Source: Riptortus pedestris
Taxonomy: Eukaryota; Arthropoda; Insecta; Hemiptera; Alydidae
DNA length: 64,000 nucleotides
Assembly (NCBI GenBank): GCA_019009955.1
Contig: CM032230.1
Coordinates: 126,213,501 to 126,277,500 of the forward strand
Direction: 5' to 3'
Shown in pieces: positions 21,149-32,668 of this stretch (position 1 is the first letter of the stretch; each line of letters starts with the position of its first letter). Both the position numbers and the translations under genes were made by a program. The notes beneath the pieces were generated by a model that had not been told where the DNA came from, did not search any database, and worked only from the letters and a program-made list of their open reading frames with translations.

Positions 21149-22059
21149 CGTTCATGCAGCATTCCGTTCCCTTTTTGGTAATAGTTCGGAATTAGTAGGT
21201 TTTATTTTATGTTATTGAAAAAACCCTAAAAAAAAACGCTTCATGAGGGGGAACTTCAACTGCCAAACAGTTTTTAGGAAGTCATTAAACAATCTTCGTG
21301 ACACTGCATTAAATGTCCTATTTCGTCTTCTGCGGCTCGTCCGCCAAAACATATTTATTTATGCGTACTATAATATTCGCGAACTGCTGTCATGCTTAAA
21401 TTCTGGTAAACAACTACGTCAGAGGCACATTTAAACATGGCTGCCCAACGACCCTGAGGGAGGTCACTCCTAAGACTGACCGATCTAGCTTTCACTTCAC
21501 TCTTGGTCGATTATCCACCTCTCAACCGGTCCATGGATATTCTTATGCAATCAATTTGCTTCTTCTATCAACAATTCCTAGCCAAAAATTGACCGGAATT
21601 ATCGTACACGAACGCTATAAGTCAGATTAAACGTAACTCCAGAAATAGTTAGTACAGTTAATATTTATGGGGTAGCTTGTAATAATGCTTACTTTACTCC
21701 CAGATATTAGTAAAATATAATTGACTTAAGTATATGCCAGTTAGTATTTCAGATTAACATGCAGTAAAATGACTAAGACAGAATGATTTATAGCCAATTA
21801 TAGCCGTAAAGTTCAAGTCTCAGTAAAATCCTTTGAAATGCATCCTTAGATGGAGCTACCACATAAACAAGATATTTAGAAACTTCTCACTAGTCTACCG
21901 ATTATTAATAAACCAGCATCTTTAAAACACCTTTTTAATAAATTAATAAAATGCAAGACAATACTAAACAAAATTGGAAATAGTAAAACTAACATAAAAA
22001 AAAAAAAAAATGAATAAGTTGACTTGAAATCTAAAATTTCAGTCAGCGCACCAGGCAAT
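21149..22059. other. Intron sequence without recognised features
   Basis: Nothing recognised. Open frames of 60-85 codons lack motifs. Confidence 0.4.
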
Positions 22060-23870
22060 AGACTGGCTGCGTATAATAAGCAGATTTCCCTCGTGTGCTG
22101 GTATAACACACTTGTGATCCCATATCACGAACAGAAAAAACAGATGGATTGGCGGAGTCATACAAAAAATGCACACAACAACAATTACTTGTCGTAGCAG
22201 AGAATAAATGTGTATAATAATATTTATAGTACATTTTTTTTTTGGTCCGATTTCAGCCGTTAACGAACTTGATCTTTCTTTTTATATAAAACGACTAAAA
22301 ATCGAGTTTGGTAACGATTAAACACTAATTGGGACGGCTAGAGAGGTAACAGACCAATATATATATATATATATATATATAAATATATAGTATATCTATA
22401 TATATATAAAATTGTAACCTCTGTCTGTACATTTATTTTTTTTTTCGCGAATTATCATGATGACTTTTCATTTCACATTTCATAGACAACCATAACTCTG
22501 TCATATTGTTTCTTTCGTGTATGTTTGTTTTTTGGTTTGTTTGTTTGTTTGTTTGTTTGTTTGTTTGTTTGTTTGTGTGTTTGTTTGTTAATATTCAACG
22601 CATAAACGGCTGAACCGAATTTTATGAAACATGGTATTTATATTAGCTACTAACCCAACTTAGACTTTTTAGGCTATATTAAAATCCTCTTAGACAACAT
22701 TAGTGGGGGTTAAAAGGGAAGCCTGAAATTAAAAATAGCGATATTTCGTTTCCTATTGGGTTTTAGGCAAATATTAACATAACAAAATTTGTTTATTTGT
22801 CATGTTATGTATGAGTAAAATTTGTTATAATACACATTTTTTCGTATACTGAATTATAACAGATAGTATAAATATACGCTAAAACCTACTGCGGAAGTGA
22901 AAAATTTTATTTGGTACAAAAAGACCCAACCGAAATAAATAAAACACGGTGCGTGTATTAGCACTAACGCTGGCAATAGATTAAGCAATACCAACATTTC
23001 TATGGACGGGGCAGGAGTGGGTGTTTGTAATGGAGGCTCTGAATTTAAAAATAGCTAAGTATTTTCGTTTTCTATTCGTTTTTCGGCAAAATATGAACAT
23101 CACAAAAGTTGTTTATTTTGTTATTTAGAGTAACTACTTTTGTGATATTCATTTTTTGTCTTTTTAACGGAATTTATAAACGAGATAATACACTATAAAC
23201 TAAAGCGGGAGTCAACTATATTATTGGGCGCTAACGATTGAACCGAACTTAACAAAACTCGGTATGTGTCAATTACAAGATTAATTCTCCATGATTATAA
23301 GCTATAATAAAATTTTTCGGTAAACGGGCAGGAGTGGGGGGTTATAAGGGGAGGCCTGAAATAAAAATTCGCAGTAATTTCAATGTCTATTTTTGTTTTT
23401 TCGACAACATGCACATAACAAAAGTTGTTTATTTTGATATTTGGAGTAACTTTTGTTATATACAGTTTTGTTTTATACCTAAGTATAAATGAGTTATACG
23501 TTAAAACTTTAGCGGGCACTAACGGCTGAACCGAACTTAAAAAAACTCGGTAGGTCAATTAGCATTAATTCTTCCATGATTATAAGTTATATTAAAATTT
23601 TTAGGTTCGAATGGGAGGGGAGTTAAAAGGGAGGCCTGAAATAAAAATTCACCATATTTACATGTATAAGAGACGGGAAATATAAAAATATCGAAGCCTT
23701 ATCGAACAAATAATTCTATTATTAGCAAATCCACGGCAAAGATGGGTATCAATCCTAAACACTGGGACGGGTAAATGTCAAAATATTCTGCAATGTAAAG
23801 CCTGCTAAAAAATACCATCACCATTCAGCCTCAAATGAATTCCCGAGCGAAGCCGGGTATCTGAGCTAGT

Positions 23871-23906
<36 letters not shown>

Positions 23907-24030
23907 TTTTGAACGGACCTCATTTTCGTCATCTACTAGTTAGGATCGATGGGCATTTGAAGAAAAATTTCAAAAATTCCGTCATGAGTACAACCTCTAT
24001 AGCTAATTTCCCTTAAGGGAAATTTGCTGA
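22060..24030 (+). mobile_element. H element carrying a B-type element in its core
   Basis: 5' terminus GGCTGCGTATAATAAGCAGA, shortened interior, GGCTAGAGAGGTAACAGACC, (TA)n to 22407, a B element on the minus strand (22408-23874), (TA)n 23875-23902, and the H 3' end with TTTCCCTTAAGGGAAATTTG. Confidence 0.88.
22408..23874 (-). mobile_element. B-type element, complete, three modules
   Basis: Left end TAAAATTGTAACCTCTGTCT then GTACATTTATTTTTT; a (GTTT)n tract at 22526-22588; modules with the hairpin core near 22783, 23100 and 23415; right end GAGCGAAGCCGGGTATCTGA then GCTAGTA. The hairpin ATAACAAAAGTT (23415-23426) / AACTTTTGTTAT (23448-23459) is a perfect 12-bp stem. No coding capacity. Confidence 0.85.
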
Positions 24031-24675
24031 AATAAATCAAGTTTTTTGTTTTGTTTATTATTGTCAAAGTTTAGAATTAGAGTACCGTATTATAGTAAGC
24101 TAGATGAACTCAAATTCTTTGATACATCTATGAATCAAAGGAATGGCAGACATAATTGGTAGCTAGCAGTGAAAGGAGGTCTGTAAGTTGAGATGATAAC
24201 CTGCAGTTCTGGTTAGACCGGTTTCTTTGAGAATTTCATCAAAAAGTAATAAGCTCGCTCCCACCTATTCGAATTAGGTTTCAGAAGATATTGATAAACA
24301 CCATTCAGAGTTTGGGTATATGTGAATGGATATGGTCGACGCTTGTGTGTTTGTGTATTGTGTATAGTTGTCTTATTGTTTTAAATAGTTTATTGTTTTA
24401 AATAATGGGAGGTGTTTTCTAAAAACCTTCAGCTTATTTTCCTTTAATTCGACGATAGTCTAGCGGCAGTTAATTGTCAACCTTCCCTAACGGTTGTCAC
24501 CCGACACGGGGAGTCAGTGTTGCCAAAAAAAATAATAAAATAGTTATTAATTAAAATTAATAAGCATAAATCTACCTGAATACACTGCTGGTAACTAGGC
24601 AATAGACTCCGTTTTAGTGTGTTTCCCGCAAAGTGTGTGTGCACGTGTTTCCACTGCTTACGGACAGAGTTAGTC
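24031..24675. other. Intron sequence without recognised features
   Basis: Nothing recognised on either strand. Confidence 0.4.
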
Positions 24676-24676
24676 G

Positions 24677-24804
24677 GACTTTTAGCAGATTTCCCTTAAG
24701 GGAAATCAGCTATTGAGGTCGTACTCATGACGCGAGTTTTGAAAAATTTCTTCAAATGTCCATCGATCCTACCCAGGAGATGACGAAAATGAGGTCCGTT
24801 CAAA

Positions 24805-24853
<49 letters not shown>

Positions 24854-25321
24854 TGTGTGTGTGTATATATATATTTGTCTGTTAACGCTCTAGCGGTCGC
24901 AATTTTTGTTTGATTTAAGCGTTTTACGTAAAAAGAGAGATCAAGTTCGTTAATGGCTGAAATCGGACCAGTGGGAGGGGGGTTTAGACAGGGGATTTTT
25001 GAAAATTCGAAATATCTCCGTTATTATACGTCGGATCGAAAAATTGTATAGAATCAATCTTATTGCAACTTAAATTTACTGTAAATTTTGTTCTATACAT
25101 TTATTCTGTATCTTGAATATTAACCGAGATATTTGCATTTGTATGCATGTGTATGGTCGGCTATGTTCGGGACCCTCCGCCGAGAGCTAGTGCGGTTTCG
25201 TCCCACGTGAATAGGTTTAGAGTTTCCCTACTACAACTGTTGTTATTAGGCGGATTTCTCTATTGTAAAACTTCACGTGGGAAATCTGCTTAGTTTACGC
25301 AGCCCCTGCGTGACGGACTTT
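24677..25321 (-). mobile_element. H element, best-preserved complete copy
   Basis: On the minus strand it runs from GTCCGTCACGCAGGGGCTGC at the right to GGGAAATCTGCTAAAA at the left (about 645 bp). 5' hairpin ACGCAG-GGG-CTGCGT; subtype 1 interior; GACCGCTAGAGCGTTAACAG; (TA)n with a (TG)n patch 24809-24870; 3' block with TCATTTTCGTCATCTCCTGG; perfect 20-bp palindrome GATTTCCCTTAAGGGAAATC two bases before CTAA. AGCAGATTTCCC occurs in inverse orientation near both ends, 35 bp inside at the 5' end but terminal at the 3' end. No coding capacity. Confidence 0.95.
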
Positions 25322-25325
25322 CTTT

Positions 25326-25948
25326 TGATTTTATTATTATTTATTACAAGAAGTGTTGTTTATTTTCATTATTTATTTTATTATTATTTTACAATATAGT
25401 GCACCTATTAATTTCGAAGTTATTATTATTGTTTTTACCCCTAAAATAGTATTTTTAATCAATCAGTCTGTAAACAAATCATTGAATTCTATTCACTCTC
25501 AAATTATCTCACTCTTTAATTGAAGAAGCTTTATACTCGTAGCTTCGGTGATTCGATAGACCGATAAAAGTAAGTTGTGGTTGTCTTGTTAAAAACTTAG
25601 TTATTTGATAGTTTTCAATGTTATCAATGGTTTCAGTTCAGTGAAGTTGCTGATTTCAGTTGTCAAAAATACAATTTTTCTTAGGGAAGAAATTTCGAGA
25701 ATAAGCAGAATATATTAGCAGTTATAAAACTAGCCATTTGCCATCGCCAATCGTGTGGATCAAATTGAGAAGATGGTTTTATCAAAAAGATATTTTATTT
25801 CGAAGTGAATCGAGATCGTTAATATAATTATTAATCTCATTGTCCGTATGAAGCCATTTTCAGTGAATCCCCGATTCAATGCATTCAGGTTGTAAATCAT
25901 TAATTTAGCTTATAACTCATTTGCTCTTTTGAAATGAGAAGTACCAAG
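25326..25948. other. Intron sequence without recognised features
   Basis: ATT-rich at 25331-25400; otherwise nothing recognised. Confidence 0.4.
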
Positions 25949-26151
25949 TTATTTATTAACATCCACTTTTTGCTACTAAGGCTAACTGGGACGGGTTATC
26001 TACAGGTTACCACCCATTTCTAGCCAACGTGGGACTAAGGATTTCATTTAATGAATTCCGTCACTAAATAACTTCCTATTGGCCAGACGGGAATCGAACT
26101 CGTCACTCTAGGTTTACAATGTGAGGCTGAAACTCACTTGGCTGAGATCCA
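25949..26151 (-). repeat. SINE, complete
   Basis: Minus-strand copy of the family, with B box complement GGGAATCGAACTC near 26090. Separated by only 25 bp from an inverted copy on its right. Confidence 0.92.
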
Positions 26152-26175
26152 GAGTAACTAGCAGTATTCTCTTCA

Positions 26176-26402
26176 GGGCTCGGGTTAGCCATGTGAGTTA
26201 ATGCGTTGGCCTTAATCTTACATGGTAAACCTAGAGTGGCGAGTTCGATTCTCGTCTGGGCAAAGGAAATTACTTAGTGACGGAATTCATTAAATAACAT
26301 CTTAAGTCCCACCCTGTCTAGAAAATGCAGGTAACCTGTAGATAACCCATCCCAATTAGCCTCAGTTGCAAAAAAAGTGGACGTTAATAAATAATAATAA
26401 TA
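26176..26402 (+). repeat. tRNA-derived SINE, reference copy
   Basis: 227 bp. Head GGGCTCGGGTTAGCCATGTG has an A-box-like TAGCCATGTGAG; B box AGTTCGATTCTCG at 26242-26254 fits the RNA polymerase III consensus GGTTCGANNCC closely. Body carries CCCACCCTG...GGTAACCTGTAGATAAC and the tail is ACGTTAATAA(ATA)n without poly(A). A tRNA-derived, LINE-mobilised SINE is the simplest reading; the parent tRNA is not identified. Confidence 0.88.
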
Positions 26403-27248
26403 TTCTCGTCAATCTTTTTATTTATTTCAGCTTCTTAGGAAGCATTTCTTGTCCTAATATTTACAGAATGTTATTTGGATTTGAACGAGAGAAACCGAGT
26501 GGTTTCCAGAATGTTTTAGTACAAACCTCTTATCGGTTCAGAACTAGTATATTCCTTTAAAGTAGAAGGTTCACTACAATGTTCGCTTGACATAGATTTA
26601 AAGAGTTCGCCGAGTGTTATTATTGGCTCCGTTAAGTTTCACGTGTAAACATTTTAAAAAACTATTGAGGTCATACTCATGACACGAATTCTTCAAAGGT
26701 GTGAAAATTCTGATTTCTTGGAGTTAAGAACGCCAATTCATCATGTGTTTTCTTTTAGTAACTGATCGCTTATTTTTACTGCCTTAAGTGTTGCTTGGAT
26801 ATTAAACAATTTCCTTCAAATATTCTCAGTAATGAATGCGGCAATTGCTATACAAATTTACTGAGCATGGAATTTTGCAGAGTCGTCAAAAAATCTAGCA
26901 AATAAGCGAAACTTGAATAAATGGAAAACGGTATATAATTTTACCTACTACACTCTACTGTATCTAGTCGGGCGGGTTATCAACATGTTATACCCCTTCT
27001 TGAGGAAAGGTTGGACCAGTTTAGTGAGTTCAAACGAGGTAAAAACATAAAAAAACATTAAAAAAAAACAAAAAAAACAGTAAATTATTAGTAATTAAAA
27101 ATTATCAGGGCATCAATAAAAGTATGAAAAGAAAATTAACATTAATAATTACCAGCTGGATCCAACCACCTAAACGAGCGCGCATTTCGTTTCGCGGTTC
27201 AGAGAGCAGATGATAAAAGTTCATTCTTGGAGGCGAGGGACTTTATAT
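26403..27248. other. Intron sequence without recognised genes
   Basis: A remnant of the H 3' block (ATTGAGGTCATACTCATGAC) lies at 26664-26683. Otherwise nothing recognised. Confidence 0.45.
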
Positions 27249-27471
27249 TTTTTATTAACGTCCACTTTATGCTACTATGACTTAGTGAGATGGATTATGT
27301 TCAGGTTACCAACATTTTCTAGCCAGGGTTGGGCAAGCCAATATATTTGATGAGCTCGCCACTAAATAAATTCCTATTACCCTTAATTTGCTAAAGACTC
27401 GACCCCATGCCTCTAGGCTTCCCAGATGTATTAAGACCAACGCCTTAAATCACATGGCTAACCTGAGCCCA
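27249..27471 (-). repeat. SINE, nearly complete
   Basis: TTATTAACGTCCACTTTATG lead, CAGGTTACCAACATTTTCTA, then decayed head ending GGCTAACCTGAGCCC. Confidence 0.88.
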
Positions 27472-28084
27472 CTCGAAAAATAGCAATTTTTTTGAACCTG
27501 TGTCAATGCATGAAAGCGTCGTGCCATCCAGGGCAAAGCAAGTTTGCTGATCCTGTGATAACCACTTTGGGACTGGACATCATCTTAGAGGAACCTGTTC
27601 TTGCTCCACGTTTGGAACAAGGTGTGGACCTGCCTTAATGTCCGGAAGAGAAAATGCTTTTTAGCAATTGCTACCGTGTCGGCTAAATAAGCGCGGGTTT
27701 CATTCAATTATTTTTAATAAGATATTCGTTAGCATTATCTATTTTTAAGGGTGCGTATAGACAGATGCTTGCTCAATGTACACCAACGGGAAGAGTTCCG
27801 AAGTTCCAGTAGGACTTACTTCTCAGTCATCATTCGCTTATTAGGATAACCAAAGATGAACTGCTTAAATGAGGCAGTAGTGGGATTCGAAGGAAACGCC
27901 ATTAATGAATGAGTGTATTATCAACACCCAATGATTGATTCAATGAGCAGGAAAAACCTGATTTTCACGAGTACGAACAAGGGAATAAGTGGGTCACGAG
28001 AACATGCAGTGATTTCCACTTCCTTTTTAATTTTTTTTTTGTATCAAAATACCTGCAAGATAGGCCAGACAATTTTTCCTAGTC
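27472..28084. other. Intron sequence without recognised features
   Basis: Nothing recognised. The 75-codon open frame at 27913-28140 runs into an H 3' end and is chance. Confidence 0.4.
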
Positions 28085-28865
28085 TTTTGAGCATATTTCC
28101 CAAAGTGAAATCAGCCATTGATGTTGTACTCATGGCGTGACTTTCCATAAATTTAGTCAAATGTCCATTGATACTAACTAGGAGATATGAAAATGAGGTC
28201 AGTCAATATACATATAAAATTTGGGCGGTATTTTGAAAATTTGAAATATCTCCTTTATTATAAGTCGGATCAATAAATGTCATAGAACCAATCATATTAG
28301 AAATTTAATTGCTATTAAATTATTTAATATTTGAATTTTGTAGTTTTCAGTTCTCAGTAAACACCCAGTCGTACTCATGTCATATTAGCAATAAGCTGCT
28401 ATGTGGTGAACTACTATATTTTTATTCTAATCTCAAATACCAAATATTGTTTACAAGTGATCTTTATCTTGTACATTCAAATTCGTTGTTTGATGAAGTC
28501 ATCAAATAAGATTTTACGTTCTTATCTGGAAAATGTTTATTTGTTCAATACCATGCTTTCATTTTTTAACTGTGACTTTCATCTCTAAATATTATATTAC
28601 TTAATGGCTGAATTCGCACCCGGGATAAAGGAAGGGGGTGGTTAGAGGGGGAATTTGAAAAAAATATCTCCTTTACTAAGATTCGGAGCGATAAATGTTA
28701 TGAACAAACTTGGCTAAACTATTGAATTTCTATATGTTTCAAGTTGCTGGTCCCTATATTTTTACTTAAATCAATTATTAAGCGAGTTATTCTACTTTCT
28801 TGTTCAATAGTTTGACATGCCAGCAAGAGGGAATTCTGCATAGTTTAACCTCCGTGACGGACTTT
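28085..28865 (-). mobile_element. H element(s), diverged, probably two overlapping remnants
   Basis: 3' end (ATTTCCCAAAGTGAAATCAG) at 28098; blocks AATATCTCCTTTATTATAAG near 28245 and again, altered, near 28665; 5' end GGAATTCTGCATAGTTTAAC near 28830. The repeated middle block suggests a tandem or recombined copy. Confidence 0.7.
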
Positions 28866-28989
28866 ATGAGTTGTACGTACAAATATGCAGACGTATCTCC
28901 GAGAATATCGAAACAGATAATTCCGATGAAATCTAAAAACCAAACACTTCGTTACAGTTAGAATACTTTCTTGCTTCGTACAATGCAGT

Positions 28990-29395
28990 AAACGTCCGTC
29001 ACACAGGAGCTGTGTAAAATAAGCAAATTTCCCACATGATGGTGTAACATGCTTCTGATCTCATTCTGTATTTCTATGTAAAAAAAAAACAAAAGCTTAA
29101 AGAAGGCTGAAAACAAAAAAGTTGCAAATAACTCGCTTAATACTCGAGTTACGAAAAGGTATATAGAACAACAATTTTAAAGAATCAACAATTAACATTT
29201 TACGATACGACTCATGATAACGGTGATATAGTTTTGAATCTTCAAAATTTCCCCCACTAAACCCCCTATTCACCAGCCGATATCATTAACTAATATAATC
29301 TTTATTGTTTAATAAAACAGTTAAATATCGAGTATGGTACAGAAGAAATAAACATTTTCGAGACAAGAACGTAAAATCTTGAATGATGATGTCAT
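28990..29395 (+). mobile_element. H element, diverged 5' half
   Basis: GTCCGTCACACAGGAGCTGT start keeps the paired hairpin arms (ACACAG / CTGTGT), with compensating changes on both sides relative to ACGCAG / CTGCGT. Interior follows to ATATCGAGTATGGTACAG. Confidence 0.78.
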
Positions 29396-29576
29396 TACAC
29401 AACGAATTTGCAAGGATCTCGCAAGATAAAAGTCGCTTGAAAACAATATTTAGCATTTAAGATTAGAATAAAGTAGTTCATTACAGAATAGCTTATTGTT
29501 CATAAGACATGAGTACGATTGGGGGTTTACTGAAGACTGAAAACGAAAAAAATTCAAATATCTACACACATATATA

Positions 29577-29630
<54 letters not shown>

Positions 29631-31016
29631 TACGAACTTCGAAGACGAGATCTTAATTGATGACGTTTATTGATGATAAATAAAATTATTTATGATATAA
29701 CAGCGTATTGCTAATAGGACATGAGTAGGAGGGGGGGGGGGGTTACTCGTAGCCAAACACTAAACGGCCCATATATGTATCTCGGTTAATATTCATGATA
29801 CAGAAAATATTTATACTACAACATTAATAGAAAATTAAATTTTCAATAAGATTAGTTAGATATACCTCTCCCATTCGAAGTATAATAACGGAGATATTTC
29901 GAATTTTCGAAATTCTCCCACTCTAAAGCCCCCTCCCACTAGTCACAGCCGTTAATGAGCATATATTTATTTTTACACAAAATAATTATGTAGCGAGTTT
30001 GGTATATATATATATATATATACTAGCTCAGATACCCGGCTTCGCTCGGGAATTCATTTGAGGCTGAATGGTGATGGTATATTTTTGGCAAGGCTTTACT
30101 TTGCACAATATTTTGACATTTATCAGTCCCAGTGTTTAGGGGTAATACCCGTCGTTTCTGAGGATTTGTTAAAATTTAAAATTAATTTTTTATGTAAGAC
30201 TTCACTTCCTCCATATTGTCATATTTCCCGTTTCCTGTGCATTATGCATAGATTTGAATTATTAAGGACTAAAAATTAACATACATTTGAATTAATTTTT
30301 CCAGGTGAGGTACCTAGTAGTTCATATTGAAAAGAATTCTTGAGCAAATTTCTCTAAATAACAAAATAAACAACTTTTGTTATGTGCATATTTGCCGAAA
30401 AACCAATAGGAAACGAAATATCGCTATTTTTAATTTCTGGCAACCCCCACTCCTGCCCGTCCCTAGAAATGTTGGTATGGCTTGTTATAATGAAAGCGTT
30501 AGTGCTAATACATATACCGAGTTTTATTTATTTCGGTTGGGTCTTTTGTCCCAAATAAAATTGTTCACTTCCGCTATAATTTTTAGCGTATAACGCCTTT
30601 ATACTTAGATATACCACAAAAGTGTATATAACAAAAGTTACTCTAAATAACAAATGTAACAACTTTTGTTATGTGCATAATTGCAATAGGAAACGAAATA
30701 TCACTATTTTTAATTTCAGGCCTCCCTTATAACCCCCACTCCTGTTCGTCTCAGAGAATATTAACATAGTCTAAAGTCTAAGTTGGGTTAGTAGTAATAC
30801 ACATACCAAGTTTCATAAAATTCGGTTCAGCCGTTTATGCGTGAAAAGGTAACAATTATGGTGTCTATGACATGTGAAACGAAAAGTTATCGTGAAATTT
30901 CGCGAAAAAAATCAATGTACAGACAGAGGTTACAATTTTATATATATATCGAAGGGCATTTGAGACATTTTTTCAAAAATTACGCAATGAGTACGACCTC
31001 AAGGTAAATCTGCTAA
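29396..31016 (+). mobile_element. H element (variant) carrying a B-type element
   Basis: Variant 5' segment as at 5446 (ATGATGTCATTACACAACGA), (TA)n 29583-29626, H interior to GCGAGTTTGGTATATATA, B element 30022-30940, then H 3' block GAAGGGCATTTGAGAC to TAAATCTGCTAAAA with the palindrome lost. Confidence 0.75.
30022..30940 (+). mobile_element. B-type element, two modules
   Basis: Starts ACTAGCTCAGATACCCGGCT next to (TA)n and ends GACAGAGGTTACAATTTTAT next to (TA)n. Modules starting CTCTAAATAACAAA at 30351 and about 30649 have a period of about 298 bp, against three modules at 22408-23874. Confidence 0.85.
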
Positions 31017-31321
31017 AAACGCTCAAATTCCAACTGTATTTAAACCGCCGAAAGAAGAAGCGTCCCGTCAGTGGTAGTGTTGTTTCTCCATTGTATTGAT
31101 GTGTTGAGCAATTGCAGTCGTTAGCTTATTCTTCAGATAGAGATCAGTAGCCCCGAAATAACTGACCTCGAAGCTCGGGCTAATTACCATCTATTACAAG
31201 AGTGAAAGCACATTACTATCAGCTGTTATTGTTCTATTTTTATACGCAGGAAAGAAAGCTGGAGGCAATAGACGTGGGAAGTTCTTTAATATTCCTGCGT
31301 AATATTTCTCCTCCATCAAGA

Positions 31322-31690
31322 AACAAGTCCGCTGCACGCAGGGACTATGTGAACTAGGCGGATTTCCCACCTACCCTAGTATGACACAATACTGACCTCA
31401 TTTTCTTATTCTTTTTTTTCCTAAAAAAATTCGTTGAGCCTAAAAAAAAATCGTTTTTTCCTAAAAAAAAATAGGTGAGGGTTTACTAACGACGATAAAA
31501 ACAAGAAAGTAAGGATTACTCGCAAAATATTTGACTTAAGAAAAAAATGAATATAACAACAGTTATAGGACATTAATTGTTTAAATAGATTGTTTCTGTA
31601 ATATTTTTCCTTACGACTCAGAATAACTGAGATATTTTAAATTATCAAACACCTCTCTACCTATGGAAATTTGCTTTAATTATTTTCAAA
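31322..31690 (+). mobile_element. H element, old 5' half
   Basis: AGTCCGCTGCACGCAGGGAC start, GATTTCCCACCTACC, then a diverged interior. Confidence 0.65.
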
Positions 31691-31824
31691 ATAGACACAA
31701 ACTACTACATCAAAAAGTTATAAAATGAGATAAATGGGTTGTATTTAAGAAAATAAAGCAGCAGTGTAATAAACTAGTAACACAAAGCCAGAAGTAATGA
31801 CTTAGAAAATTGGACATGCATTTC

Positions 31825-32275
31825 AGTAGATTTCCTTGAAGGTAAAGTTCCCATGACACGGCTTTCAACAAATTATATTTATTAATTACCACTCAAGCGG
31901 TCGACATTTTTTTAAATTGTTTTATGTAGAACGAAGGATCACCTTGGGCTTAAAATCAACTTCATTAACGGCCGAAATCGGACAATATAAAAGTCGGATT
32001 AAAACATTTTAATCTCAGAAACTAACAAAAAGTTTTTTTTTTTTTTTTATTTTTTTTTTTTTGTGTTCAGCCTTCAGTAAACCTCCAGAGTTATTCACGC
32101 CAATTTCAACTAAAATAACTGTACCAATAAATATTCCATGCGCAGGTTCAATTTAAAGTATACCTTTCATAGACTAGACAGAGAGAATAAGAGAATAGGA
32201 TGTGGAATGACGCCAACACCATGCCATAGCCACAGGTGGGAAATCTGCCTAGACAACACCTGGGGGAAGAACTTT
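31825..32275 (-). mobile_element. H element, old, short
   Basis: TAGATTTCCTTGAAGGTAAA at the 3' end and GGGAAATCTGCCTAGACAAC at the 5' end; long T tract at 32031-32062. Confidence 0.7.
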
Positions 32276-32282
32276 TTCTATT

Positions 32283-32668
32283 AGCCGATATCTCCGTTAT
32301 TATGCGTCGGATCGAAAACCTATAATTGTATAGAATCATTTCATGTAATTGTGTAAAACCAATCTTATTGCAAATGTAATGTTCTATAAATGTTGTTATG
32401 TACGTTTTTTCACTATCTTGATTATTAACCGAGATAATTGCATTTTTTTAGTTTTCGGCCTTCACTAAACTCCCACTCATACTCTTGTCATATAAACAAG
32501 AAACTGTTATATTTTAAAGCACTTTATTAACAAGAAGCTGATAAATTATGAAGAACTTTATTTGAAGCCTAAATATCAAATATTGATTTCATCGAACTTT
32601 TACGTTTTGACATGAATGTAAATTTGACGCACTTCTGTTTTGTTAACGCAACCCCCGCCATACCAAAT
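32283..32668 (-). mobile_element. H element, 5' half
   Basis: GATATCTCCGTTATTATGCG then ATCGGATCG-like block, subtype 2 interior, and a decayed 5' end GTTAACGCAACCCCCGCCAT. A short duplication of the AATCTTATTGCAAAT neighbourhood lies near 32330-32370. Confidence 0.78.

Noticed and set aside
26242..26254. tRNA gene
   Set aside because: The A and B boxes belong to a SINE head; no cloverleaf with a proper acceptor stem and anticodon arm could be drawn, and the same sequence recurs with a SINE body.
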